Source: CAIXSE01 sp040769125 (GTDB taxonomy: Bacteria; Actinomycetota; Thermoleophilia; UBA2241). From it: DNA of 64,000 bases. Numbering within the stretch: the first letter of the stretch is position 1; every line of letters starts with the position of its first letter. The stretch spans positions 558,001 through 622,000 of the forward strand of contig JAXGLO010000001.1 of assembly GCA_040769125.1 (NCBI GenBank), in the 5' to 3' direction. The notes beneath the pieces were generated by a model that worked only from the letters and a program-made list of their open reading frames with translations, was not told the DNA's origin and did not search any database. The translations under genes were made by a program, and so were the position numbers. This document shows positions 15,965-24,741 of this stretch, piece after piece.

Positions 15965-17775
15965 TGAGAAAGGGAAGCGTATCGCGGGCGCTGCAGCGCT
16001 TCTCCACACGTGATCTGGTCATAATCGCGGCGTTTGCGGCGCTTGGTATCGCTATCAAGCCGGTTGTCGTTCCGCTGGTGCATCTCATCACGGCGCCGCT
16101 CTTCATCCCCGGCGGCGCCCTGGCCGGCGGCCTCTACATGATGTGGCTGGTGATCGGCATGGGCATCGTCCGCAAGCCCGGGACGGCCACGCTCATCGCC
16201 TTGATCCAGGCGCTGCTCGTCATGTTCACCGGCGTGGTCGGCTCGCACGGGGCGATGTCGCTGGTGAGCTACGCCGCGCCCGGTATCGTGATGGATCTGG
16301 GCTTGCTGGCCGTCCGGCACCGCGCCTGCTGTCTCATGTGCTGTACGCTCGCGGGCGTTCTCGCCAACGTTACCGGCACGATCGCCGTGAGCGCGGTCTT
16401 CTTCAGGCTTCCGCCGATCCCGCTCGCTCTGGCGGTCTGCACCGCGGCCCTGTCAGGCGCCGTCGGCGGGGTGCTCGCGTATCAGCTCATCAGGATCCTG
16501 CGCTCCTACCGCATCGGTGTCGGGCCCGGCGCGGGCGCCGGACACGGCGCTTGCGCTGGAAGTGACGCCCGCGCTGCACACGGCGCTTGCGCCGGACACG
16601 GGGCCCGCGCCGGACACGGCGCCTGTGCCGGACATGACGCCCGCGCCGGGCAGGGCTCCCGCGCCGGGCGCCTGACGTCGTCGATCGTCGCCGTCGTCCT
16701 GGCGACGATGCTCACTCCGCTCGCCACGGGGTGTGCGAGCGCCTCCAGCACCCCAACCGAGGGCGTCGCGCCCTCGGAGAGCGCTCGAGGCGTGGAGTCC
16801 GAGATCGCCCTCATCGACGGAACGTCCGGGTGGAACGGCTCCCTGGACGTTGCGGCCGTGTCGGCGGCGGCCGACGGGCAGGATCAGGTGCCGCTGAACG
16901 ACGCGCTGCGCGCCGTCGGCCGTCGCTTAGCAAAGCGCGTCGCCGTCTATGGGGCGGACGGCTCCATCGTTCGGGCTTCCGCCGGAGCGTGCGCTCTCTC
17001 CGGGGCTGGGGGGCTGCTTGTGGCGGGCGAGGATGCCGGTGCGCTCGTCGGCGTCGTCCTCGATCCTCCTTCAGCTTCTGTCTGCGACGTTCGGGCGATC
17101 GCCCAGGAGAGCCTCGCCGCCGGCGGCCGGACGCTAGTGCTCTACCTCGACGGCTTCGGCTGGGATCAGTACGTCGCCGCCCGGGATCGAGGCGACATCC
17201 CGCACATGGCTCGACTGACCGCCGCCAGGGCAATGACCGTCTACCCGACCATCACGCCCGTGACGTTCGCGTCGATGGTCAGCGGCGAAGACCCGGCGAC
17301 CACCGGGGTGCGCGATCGCACGGTCCACCGGCTGTCCTGCGACACGGTGTTCGGCTGGGCCGAGGAGCGCGGCATGGAGACAAGCCTCATCGAGGGCGAG
17401 GTACAGGTTCTGGATCTCACCCGGAACACGTTGCTCAATCCCGACGCCGACGGTGACGGCACCACCGACGACGAGGTCTTCGCGGCCGCGAAACGCCGTC
17501 TCGCCCAGGGCCAGCCGGACCTCATGCTGGTCCACCTTCACGGTATCGACGACGTCGCCGCCGATCAGGGCCCCTTCTCGGCGGCGACCTTCGCGCGCGT
17601 CAAGGCCCAGGACGCGATGGTTGGCGCGCTGATGCGTACGTGGAAGGGGCAGGTCATCGTCGTCGCCGATCACGGACTGCACGCCGTCGAGAACGGCGGC
17701 GGCGAGCGGTCCGGGGAGCACGGCGACTTCCGCTCCGAGGATCTCTTCATCCCGTTGCTCGTGCGGAAGAGCTGA
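15964..17775 (+). CDS. ECF S component fused to an AlkP-superfamily phosphoesterase
   Basis: 603 residues. Residues 1-175 form a six-helix S-component-like domain (FIPGGALAGGLYMMW, GIVRKPGTATL). A linker of seven hexapeptide repeats such as GHGACA (about 193-234) leads to a second hydrophobic segment ending in lipobox-like LATGC (Cys257). The C-terminal 200 or so residues are a type I phosphodiesterase/AlkP domain: LDGFGWD, YPTITPVTF with the presumed nucleophile Thr, HLHGIDD, ADHGLH and GEHGD. I infer an extracellular phosphatase joined to a membrane importer, which would suit dephosphorylation of a ligand before uptake. ATG 15964 overlaps the previous stop by one base; GTG 15961 is possible. 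Confidence 0.75.
   Translation: MRKGSVSRALQRFSTRDLVIIAAFAALGIAIKPVVVPLVHLITAPLFIPGGALAGGLYMMWLVIGMGIVRKPGTATLIALIQALLVMFTGVVGSHGAMSLVSYAAPGIVMDLGLLAVRHRACCLMCCTLAGVLANVTGTIAVSAVFFRLPPIPLALAVCTAALSGAVGGVLAYQLIRILRSYRIGVGPGAGAGHGACAGSDARAAHGACAGHGARAGHGACAGHDARAGQGSRAGRLTSSIVAVVLATMLTPLATGCASASSTPTEGVAPSESARGVESEIALIDGTSGWNGSLDVAAVSAAADGQDQVPLNDALRAVGRRLAKRVAVYGADGSIVRASAGACALSGAGGLLVAGEDAGALVGVVLDPPSASVCDVRAIAQESLAAGGRTLVLYLDGFGWDQYVAARDRGDIPHMARLTAARAMTVYPTITPVTFASMVSGEDPATTGVRDRTVHRLSCDTVFGWAEERGMETSLIEGEVQVLDLTRNTLLNPDADGDGTTDDEVFAAAKRRLAQGQPDLMLVHLHGIDDVAADQGPFSAATFARVKAQDAMVGALMRTWKGQVIVVADHGLHAVENGGGERSGEHGDFRSEDLFIPLLVRKS
16540..16665 (+). repeat. Seven-unit 18-bp coding repeat in the S-component/AlkP linker
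   Basis: Encodes seven hexapeptides of the form G-H-G/D-A-C/R-A. Units differ by point changes, as expected for an expanding and contracting flexible linker. It contains regularly spaced His and Cys residues. Confidence 0.75.
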
Positions 17776-17825
17776 TTATTACGGAGGACCTGATCAACGA
17801 GGAAGGCCAAGGAGGGCGAGCTTCC

Positions 17826-20666
17826 ATGCGAAGGATCTACTGCCTCATCCTCTCTGTATGCGCCGTCGCCGCGCTCGCGGTGTTCGCCGGGGCCGTCGCT
17901 CTGGCTGCGCCGCCGCAGGAATCGACCACCCATCTGGCCTACGTCGGCAGCGCGGATCCGATCAAAGCCAACTACGGGCGCGGCAACTACGTCTTCGACA
18001 CAGTCGAGTTCTCAGGGTCGGCGCTCAGCGGGGCCTCGGTCCTGTCGGTCGGCGACCTCGAGCGGCTGGCGACAGATCCCGCTCTCGATCTGGGCCACGA
18101 GAGCAACTACAGCTTCCTCACGAACGGTGCGGTCTTCAGCAAGCAGAGCGTCTCCGGCATCAAGCTTTACGATCTGCTCGTGCACCTCGGCCTCGACCAA
18201 TCGGCTCCTACGTCCACCCCGGTTCGTGTCTACGCTGCCGACGGCTACGTCGTAACCCGGACGCTCGCGCAGATCAAGGAGGCGAGTCGCTACAACTGCT
18301 ATGTAGCCAAGGGCGACTCGACGGTCGAGGTGGCCGGCGTGCCGGTGCTGCTGTCTTACGCGGCGGGCGGGGTCCCGCTGATCGGCCCTACCGGCGATGA
18401 TCCCGTCTCCAGGGTGTTCACCTGGGACGACGGGTACGACGTAGAGGCCGACAACGCCGGAGGTCCTCTGCGCCTCACCATCGGGCAGACGTCGGTGGAC
18501 GACTTCAACGCGCGTCTCAACGCCAAGTGGGTGGCCAAGGTCGTCGTGGGGGAGCCGCGGGAGCCGTTCCATACCGGGAGCTACGAGCCCTTGGCTGCGT
18601 CGGAGCTCACGGTGGACGTGTACGACAGCGCCGACATGGCCGAGCCGATCCAGACAACTACGTACACCGTCGGTGAGATCGAAGCCCTGTCGCCGACCAG
18701 GATGACCGGCAACTACTATGACGACGGCACCGGAGCCTTTTACCGCGGCGCGGATCTCTGGCAGCTGCTGGGGCCGATGGTCGGCCTGCCCGCCTACCAG
18801 GGGACGGCGATGTTCACGTCGCGGAGTGGCGCATCGGCTTCGGTAAGCCTCGCCTACCTCCGCAATCTCGGCGGCCATTACTCGACGTACACGGTCGCCA
18901 GGACGGCGGTCCTTCTCGACGATTCGACTGCAGCGCTCACGATCAGCGGCGTCCGTCCTCTCCTCGCGTTCACCAAGAACGGCTACCCGCTCGTCGCGGA
19001 GGTCGGCGACGCAGGGTACCTCGCGACCGGCGTCGCCGGCGCGACGGTAGACAACGCCGGCGGCCCGCTCGCCCTGCTGCTGCCGCGCAACGGTGTGCAT
19101 CTCGCGGACCCTGTCTTCCTGAACGATGTTACGAACGTGCGCCTGTGTGTGGATATCCCAACCGACGTCCACTCCGGCGATATGTACGGCCCCCTGGCCG
19201 GTCGCGAGATCAGCTTTGGCGGCGATGGGCTGGATGCGCCCTCGACGCTCACGGTGGCCGATCTGGAGCGGAGGATCGAGTTCATGGTGACCCACGACTA
19301 CGGCGACACGCCGCCGGTGGAGGGCGGCCCCTCCGGCCTCTACCATGGCATCGACCTTCTGCAACTGCTGCGAAGCTTCTCACTGGGTCTCGCGGTGGAC
19401 GGCTGGCACGTGACGGTTACCGGGGCGCAGGGGGGCTCAGCGGCGTTCACGGTGGGCGACCTCGAGGCGGCGGACACGCCGGTGCTGCTCGCCTTCAGTC
19501 GCGGCGGCGTGCCGCTTGTTGAGTCGAGTACGAGTGTGGGCTACGACGATGAGGCCGACAACAGCGGCGGGCCGATCAAGCTGGTCAGCAAGACCCAGTC
19601 TGTGGAGGATGTCGCCTCAGTGATCGTGACCAGGAAAGCCGGCACCTGGACACACGTTGACTCGCCCTACTCTGCATATCTGCCGACGGCGCTCACTATC
19701 TCGGGCTCCGAGGTCGACCGGACGACGATCCTCAGCCTCAGAGACCTGGAGGCGCTTGACGCGGTGCGTGACTCCTTTGCCGCGTCCAAGGGCGTTGGCG
19801 CCTATCAGGGCGCTGTGCTGCGTGATCTCGTCAGGGCCAATCTCCGCGCCGCTGTTTCCAGACCCTCGAAGATCACGGTGTACGGGAGGGACGGCTATAA
19901 CGCGCAGCTCAATGTCGACACGGTGCTCGACGGCATCGATAGCAGCTACCAGCCGGGTGAGCACCGCGACGTTATTCTCGCCTACAGCAAGAACGGCCTT
20001 CCGCTGGTCACTTCGGAGACGTCCGACGGGTATTCGGCGGACGCCTTTAACGACGGCGGGCCCATCCGCCTGATCGTGGAGAACTCCATCTCGTCCTGGG
20101 TGAAGGACGTCCGCGCCATCGTCGTGGGGGAGGGCGAGCCCATCTATGCCGCCGACCGGGTGTGGTCCACGGCGGTCCGCATCGACGCCCCCACACGGAG
20201 CCAGACTCGTGGCTTCATTGCGCGCGGGTCGAAGCTCAGGCTGCGGGCGACGGTGCGCCCTGCCGATTCGACCGATGCGGTGAGCTGGACCAGCTCGAAC
20301 CGTACGGTGGCCAGGGTGTCGGCGAAGGGAGTAGTTACGGCACGGGCCCGCGGCGCGGCGACGATCACGGTCAAGACGTCCTCCGGCAGGAGCGACACGT
20401 ACCGCGTCTACGTCACCCGGAGGCGTGCAGCGACCGCCATCAGGCTGCCGGCGAAGAAGACGCTGAGGGTCGGCCGGGCGACGAGGATCGTGCCGACTAT
20501 CGTGCCGACTGTGGCGACAAGCCGGCTTTCCTGGAGGAGCAGCGCTCCCCGCGTGGCGAGTGTGGATTGTACTGGCAGGGTCGGGGCCAAACGCAGGGGA
20601 GCGACGACGATCACCGTCAGGACGTCGAACGGCAAGCGTGCGGCGTGCAGGGTGATCGTGCGGTAG
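17826..20666 (+). CDS. Large secreted protein with four SUOX-like domains and two Big2 domains
   Basis: 946 residues with a signal peptide (1-28). Four successive SUOX-like domains (about 30-245, 255-428, 438-602, 615-772) share the signature order: LERL or LEAL element, GADLWQLL-type helix, LLAF/LAYSKNGLPLV strand, then DNAGGPLRL or DGGPIRL. Two Big2 domains (about 780-865, 870-946) end the protein. None of the four keeps the Mo-binding Cys. GGAGG lies 10 nt before ATG 17826. It is last in the plus-strand run, 50 bp after the S-component/AlkP gene, and looks like a multivalent surface binding protein. Confidence 0.75.
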   Translation: MRRIYCLILSVCAVAALAVFAGAVALAAPPQESTTHLAYVGSADPIKANYGRGNYVFDTVEFSGSALSGASVLSVGDLERLATDPALDLGHESNYSFLTNGAVFSKQSVSGIKLYDLLVHLGLDQSAPTSTPVRVYAADGYVVTRTLAQIKEASRYNCYVAKGDSTVEVAGVPVLLSYAAGGVPLIGPTGDDPVSRVFTWDDGYDVEADNAGGPLRLTIGQTSVDDFNARLNAKWVAKVVVGEPREPFHTGSYEPLAASELTVDVYDSADMAEPIQTTTYTVGEIEALSPTRMTGNYYDDGTGAFYRGADLWQLLGPMVGLPAYQGTAMFTSRSGASASVSLAYLRNLGGHYSTYTVARTAVLLDDSTAALTISGVRPLLAFTKNGYPLVAEVGDAGYLATGVAGATVDNAGGPLALLLPRNGVHLADPVFLNDVTNVRLCVDIPTDVHSGDMYGPLAGREISFGGDGLDAPSTLTVADLERRIEFMVTHDYGDTPPVEGGPSGLYHGIDLLQLLRSFSLGLAVDGWHVTVTGAQGGSAAFTVGDLEAADTPVLLAFSRGGVPLVESSTSVGYDDEADNSGGPIKLVSKTQSVEDVASVIVTRKAGTWTHVDSPYSAYLPTALTISGSEVDRTTILSLRDLEALDAVRDSFAASKGVGAYQGAVLRDLVRANLRAAVSRPSKITVYGRDGYNAQLNVDTVLDGIDSSYQPGEHRDVILAYSKNGLPLVTSETSDGYSADAFNDGGPIRLIVENSISSWVKDVRAIVVGEGEPIYAADRVWSTAVRIDAPTRSQTRGFIARGSKLRLRATVRPADSTDAVSWTSSNRTVARVSAKGVVTARARGAATITVKTSSGRSDTYRVYVTRRRAATAIRLPAKKTLRVGRATRIVPTIVPTVATSRLSWRSSAPRVASVDCTGRVGAKRRGATTITVRTSNGKRAACRVIVR

Positions 20667-20682
20667 CGCGTCCGCCTTTTCG

Positions 20683-21291
20683 TCAGGGAGGCAGGAAGCG
20701 CGCAACGATATGCGCGGGAAGCTCGTCGCGTGTCTCCGCGTCGACCTCGATGATGCTGTAGCGTGGCAGGCGCTCGATGGTCTGATCGACCACCCGGGGG
20801 TTTACTACCATCAGCGCCAGGTCGAATCGGCCTCGCCGGACAGCCTCGAAGGACACCGTCCAGCTCTCTTCGTCGGTGAATTCCCGTGGGCCGATCTGGT
20901 CGACGACGAGGAGGCTGGCGCCGTGCGTCATGGCATGCCGGAGGGCTCTCTGGCCGAGTGCCACGCCCTGCCCGTCGAAGGTCCAGCCCGCGGCGGGGCC
21001 GCCGCCTTCGACGCGGCCCTGGGCCGTCGGGCGAGCCGGGCCGGTTTGCCCGGCGCTCCGCGCGCGGGCCAGCAGGCGTCGCTCGCCGGTGGCGAGATCG
21101 CGGACTATCTGGAGCCTGGAGCCGTCCGGCGCCGTATCGTCTTCGGTGAGAACGCCCGCCGCCCGGATGCCGCGCGCGGCGGCGTGCTCGAGCACGGCAC
21201 GACAGACCGTGGTCTTGCCGGCGCGCGAAGGGCCGGTGAGGACCACGATGCTCGCCCGTGGCGTACGGAGCTCAGCCCGGCGCGTCCGCAT
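20683..21291 (-). CDS. THEP1-like nucleoside-triphosphatase
   Basis: 202 residues. P-loop GPSRAGKTT begins near residue 22 (preceded by SIVVLTG), followed by GVLTED, then a Walker B-like LLVVDQIGPRE and VVNPRV. This matches the small ATP/GTPase family around THEP1 (COG1618) and its DUF2478 relatives, some of which sit near molybdenum genes (recollection). ATG 21291 overlaps the 3' end of the ModE-type gene by 20 bp, so both form one unit. The frame continues to 21426, but that stretch is antisense-like low-complexity overlapping modE. A regulatory or chaperone NTPase role is possible; the activity is unproven. Confidence 0.65.
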   Translation of the reverse strand: MRTRRAELRTPRASIVVLTGPSRAGKTTVCRAVLEHAAARGIRAAGVLTEDDTAPDGSRLQIVRDLATGERRLLARARSAGQTGPARPTAQGRVEGGGPAAGWTFDGQGVALGQRALRHAMTHGASLLVVDQIGPREFTDEESWTVSFEAVRRGRFDLALMVVNPRVVDQTIERLPRYSIIEVDAETRDELPAHIVARFLPP

Positions 21292-21751
21292 CGGTCCAGA
21301 TGAAGGGCACGTCTCCGAAGTGCTTCCTGTACAGTCGCCACAGATCGGCGTCGGCCTCGTCGAGAAAGAGGCGGAAGCGCTCGGTGAGCTGGCGGCCCTC
21401 GTCGGTGAGCACGGAGCCGCCGCCACCCGGCCCGCCGGTGCGACGGGCCAGCAGCGCTACGCCCAGGTGTTTCTCGGCGCGGCGCACTGCCAGCCACGCC
21501 TTGTTGTACGACATCTCCATCTGCTTGGCGGCCTGGTGGAGCGACCCGGTCTTGTCGACGAGCGTCAGCAGGTCGAATGTACCGGGTCCCATGAGCGGCT
21601 CGCCGTCACTGTGCAGGAAGACGCGGTGACCGGCCTGGATCCGGGGAACACGGCGGTCGTCGCCGGCTCGGACAGCGTGCTCCCGGCGCGAACGGATGTG
21701 GCGCCTTGCGCCTTCGATGCCCGCGCTGCCCTTCGAGCTGCTACGGCCCAT
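21272..21751 (-). CDS. ModE-type LysR-like winged-helix regulator, N-terminal domain only
   Basis: 159 residues. Residues 42-140 match the ModE DNA-binding domain: HRVFLHSDGEPLMGPGTFDLL, the helix-turn-helix TGSLHQAAKQMEMSYNKAW, and TGGPGGGGSVLTDEG as the wing. The C-terminal TOBE/MOP molybdate-binding domains of full ModE are missing, as in the short ModE-like regulators. GGGAGG precedes ATG 21751. It closes the ECF/SUOX region on the minus strand and is the obvious candidate to bind the palindrome at 9931-9956. What it senses without MOP domains is unclear; the downstream NTPase may contribute. Confidence 0.82.
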   Translation of the reverse strand: MGRSSSKGSAGIEGARRHIRSRREHAVRAGDDRRVPRIQAGHRVFLHSDGEPLMGPGTFDLLTLVDKTGSLHQAAKQMEMSYNKAWLAVRRAEKHLGVALLARRTGGPGGGGSVLTDEGRQLTERFRLFLDEADADLWRLYRKHFGDVPFIWTDADAPG

Positions 21752-22010
21752 TCGTCCTCCCTGCTCCCCATCTGCCTGCTGGCGGTGAGCGCTCTATTGA
21801 AGTATACGCGTCACCAGCGGAACGATTTGTCGTACGTTCGCGGCTGGCTGGCTGGCCGTGACGCCGGCGGAGGAGCTCGATCTCCAGCCTGGCGGGCCGC
21901 CAATGATCGTCGGGGTGTGGTGACCCGGCCGATAGCGTCGATGACGCTTTGCTTCAGGGGCGTGAACAGACCCGGGGAGCGCCGCAGTAAAAGGGGGTGG
22001 TAGAGGGGGG

Positions 22011-22086
22011 TGGTAGCGCATACGGGATTCGAACCCGTGCTACCGCCGTGAGAGGGCGGCGTCCTAGGCCACTAGACGAATGCGCC
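22011..22086 (-). tRNA. tRNA-Glu (anticodon CTC)
   Basis: On the minus strand: acceptor GGCGCAT pairs with ATGCGCT (one G-T pair), D arm TCGTCTAGTGGCCTAGGA, anticodon stem CCGCC/GGCGG with loop CTCTCAC (anticodon CTC at 22052-22050), T arm GGGTTCGAATCCC, discriminator A and an encoded CCA. Confidence 0.95.
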
Positions 22087-22367
22087 ATACCGATCGTGCC
22101 AGTTGCGCCGGCAATGCTGCCGGCGGCCTGAAAGGATAGCACACTCGCATCCCAGTCGAAACCTCCCGGTATGTACTCTGGGGCCTGCTGTACCGCAGAG
22201 CCGCGTGCCGCATGCCCGTCCGGCGGCTGGTATGCTTCGTCGTACATGCGAGTCGAGCCAGGAGGGGCTGTGGAGCGGAGGCGGCGAGGGGAGTGTGTCT
22301 GGCGGGCTGGGGTGCAGCGCTCGTGACGCCCCTCACTGGTGCGCCTGTCCGTCTCTTCCCGCCGCCG

Positions 22368-23399
22368 ATGGTCTGCCTGCGTCGTGTGCTGGTCGCTCTG
22401 GCGTGCGCCGTTACGGCGGTTGCGCTCAGCGCGCAGCCTGCCATCGCCGCCGGCGACGATGAGACAGCGACCGGCCATGCCCGCGATGCCCGGCGGCAGG
22501 CCCTTGCCGTTGCGGGGACCGATTCCCGCGTTGCCGCCGTGCTCAGTGACGCCGGCGACGCTGTCAGGTCGCGTGCCGTTCCGTGGGGCGGCACGGCGCA
22601 GGAGCCGGCCGGTGTCGCCGTGTATTACGAGTGGACGGAGGAGATCAACGTTGCGGCGACGTGGCCGCTGGTGAAGACGGCCGGCAGCGATGCTGAGCCT
22701 GTCGCGCCGTACACGGTGCACGAGCGTCACCTGCGTATCGAGCAGCTGACCGGCCTCCGGGTCGACGTGCTGGCGGCGGATTCAAGCATCATCCGGATCG
22801 CGCCTGTCGATGCAGCCACACGCTACGAGCTTCGCGAGGAGACGCGGTGGCCGCTCTCGTTGTTGTCACGGTTCACGACACGGCCATGGCTGCTGGCCCC
22901 CGTGTTCGTGGCGCTGGGCGTTGTGACGGTAGCGCATGCCTGGTCGCGGTCGCGGGCGTGGAATCGCCAGACGCCCTCCATGACGCGATACGATCGCCGG
23001 TTCCTGGGACGCGTCGCCTGGCTCGTCTTTCTGCTTGCGGGGCTGGCGTGGCAGATTCGGGAGGCGGTCATTGCGGCGACCGGGCCGGTTATCGATCCCA
23101 CCGTCGTCGGCTCAGGCGACCTGCTTGCCCTGCCGGTCCTGCTCATCCCGCCCGGCCTGTTCCTCGCCGCCTTCATCCTCAAGCTGAGCTGGGATCCTCA
23201 CCGTGTTGCCTGGGGCCTTCTCGCCGTGCTGTCGATCACGGGCAGCGGCTTCTACCTCGCGACTGCCGTGACCGGGACTACGACGAATCTCAACGTCACG
23301 TACCACGTCATGCTTTCGATCCTCGCTCTCCTCGCTCTGCCGCGCGCCTTCTCGCGGGGCAGGATGGGATGGAGCCACAGTCCGGAATCTCGCTACTGA
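22368..23399 (+). CDS. Membrane protein with extracytoplasmic N-terminal domain, unknown function
   Basis: 343 residues from ATG 22368. A signal peptide (about 1-28, ending AIAAG) leads an extracytoplasmic domain of about 150 residues; then four hydrophobic segments (for example LLAPVFVALGVVTV, VAWLVFLLAGLAW, LPVLLIPPGLFLAAF, LSILALLALP). I recognise no family. The frame is open from 22212, but the added residues are unlike a signal sequence; start choice is uncertain. It is convergent with the VOC protein gene. No operon partner on its strand. Confidence 0.65.
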   Translation: MVCLRRVLVALACAVTAVALSAQPAIAAGDDETATGHARDARRQALAVAGTDSRVAAVLSDAGDAVRSRAVPWGGTAQEPAGVAVYYEWTEEINVAATWPLVKTAGSDAEPVAPYTVHERHLRIEQLTGLRVDVLAADSSIIRIAPVDAATRYELREETRWPLSLLSRFTTRPWLLAPVFVALGVVTVAHAWSRSRAWNRQTPSMTRYDRRFLGRVAWLVFLLAGLAWQIREAVIAATGPVIDPTVVGSGDLLALPVLLIPPGLFLAAFILKLSWDPHRVAWGLLAVLSITGSGFYLATAVTGTTTNLNVTYHVMLSILALLALPRAFSRGRMGWSHSPESRY

Positions 23400-23427
23400 G
23401 TGAGGCAGTAGGCGAGCGGGCTGCGTC

Positions 23428-23802
23428 TCAGCGCTCGATAAGCTCGATCCAGTTGCCGTCGGGGTCGGCGACGAAGGCCAGGAGCGGCCCGATGTCCTCG
23501 AGCAGGTAGGGTTCGCGGACGAGCGTTCCGCCTCCGGCGACGATGCGCGGCACCAGCTCGCGCAGGTCTTCGACTTCGAAGGCGAAATGCCCGAAGCGCT
23601 CACCGCCGTCGTAGGGCTCGTCCCGGCCCCAGTTGGAGACGAGCTCGATGGCGAACCCTCCCTCAGTCGGCTCCATGAAGGCCAGCGTCGCCTTGCCGCG
23701 AACGAGCTCCTTCCTTCGCACACAGGTCATGCCGAGCAGCTCGTAGAATGCGATCGCGGCGTTGAGGTCTCTGGTTCGCGTGGCCACGTGCGCGAATCTC
23801 AT
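23428..23802 (-). CDS. VOC-superfamily (glyoxalase I-like) protein
   Basis: 124 residues, a single vicinal-oxygen-chelate module. Candidate metal ligands are His in RFAHVATR, Glu in AIELVS, His in FGHFAFEV and Glu in GNWIELIE, the same layout as lactoylglutathione lyase. It is translationally coupled (ATGA) to the upstream sirtuin gene. Small-molecule lyase, isomerase or antibiotic-binding roles are all possible; the substrate is not predictable. Confidence 0.85.
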   Translation of the reverse strand: MRFAHVATRTRDLNAAIAFYELLGMTCVRRKELVRGKATLAFMEPTEGGFAIELVSNWGRDEPYDGGERFGHFAFEVEDLRELVPRIVAGGGTLVREPYLLEDIGPLLAFVADPDGNWIELIER

Positions 23803-24590
23803 GATTCTCCTCCAGTACGCTTGTGGCGGCGCTTCTGTCTGCGCTGCTCTTTCACGGACTCCAGCAGGAGAGGGAGGATCGTGCCGCCCGAGCCTCTCAG
23901 GAAGATGTCCGCCTGTTCCGCGAGAGCGTCATGTTCGGGGTTCACGTCGATCACGAGAGCCCCTGTCTCCTTGGCGATGAGCGGTATGGCGGCCGCAGGG
24001 TACACGACCCCCGAGGTACCGACGACGAGCATGACGTCGCACTCTGTGGACAGGCGCTCAGCGCGCTCGCAGGCGACCGCGGGCAGCGCTTCGCCGAACC
24101 AGACGACGTCGGGGCGCAGGTAGTCGCCGCATCGCGGGCAGCGCGGCGGCCTCTCCTCCTGGTCGGCGAAGTCCTCGAAGCGGAAGCCGGTGTGCCGGCC
24201 GCAGATGCACTTGAAGCGGCTCATGCTGCCGTGCAGCTCTATGACGTCTGTCGATCCCGCCCGCTGGTGCAGGCCGTCGATGTTCTGCGTGATGACGGTC
24301 ACCTCCGGCACTACCCGTTCGAGCTCAGCGATAGCGAGGTGGCCGGGGTTGGGTTGCGCCTTCTGCGTCGTGCCGAAACGGTGCTCGTACCACCGCCAGA
24401 CGAAGGGCGGGTTTCTGAGGTATGCCTCTGGAGTAGCCAGCTCCATTGGGTCGTACCGCGACCAGACTCCCACCTCCGGCTCGCGGAAGGTCGGGATCCC
24501 GGACTCCTTGGAGACGCCCGCGCCCGTGAACACGGCGACACAGCTGGAATTCGCGAGGGCGCGGGCAGCGCGCTGTAAACGGTCGCCCAT
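23799..24590 (-). CDS. Sir2-family NAD-dependent protein deacylase
   Basis: 263 residues from ATG 24590. It removes acyl groups from lysines using NAD. Signatures: GAGVSKESGIPTFR (NAD binding), TQNIDGLHQRAG with the active-site region, ELHGS with catalytic His, VVWFGE, and VGTSGVVYPAA. The zinc site is unusual: the first pair reads C-I-C (one residue between) rather than CxxC, while the second is CPRC. Residues upstream to 24743 are open but have no sirtuin similarity. Overlaps the VOC gene by 4 bp. Divergent from malic enzyme. Confidence 0.93.
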   Translation of the reverse strand: MGDRLQRAARALANSSCVAVFTGAGVSKESGIPTFREPEVGVWSRYDPMELATPEAYLRNPPFVWRWYEHRFGTTQKAQPNPGHLAIAELERVVPEVTVITQNIDGLHQRAGSTDVIELHGSMSRFKCICGRHTGFRFEDFADQEERPPRCPRCGDYLRPDVVWFGEALPAVACERAERLSTECDVMLVVGTSGVVYPAAAIPLIAKETGALVIDVNPEHDALAEQADIFLRGSGGTILPLLLESVKEQRRQKRRHKRTGGES

Positions 24591-24741
24591 GGATACGTAC
24601 TCCTCGTGTGCGGGTGCGGCGGCGTGGGATGGGGCGTGGCGACAGCCTATCAGGCCGTGTCTCGTGGAGCCCGTGCCATTGTCGCGCCTTGCCTCTGATG
24701 CTAACCTCATGATTCCCATCACCGCCAGCCCGGGAGGCTTC

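Noticed and set aside
22212..22367. Longer N-terminus for the membrane protein ending at 23399
   Set aside because: The added 52 residues are Arg/Cys-rich and would bury the signal peptide that starts at 22368.
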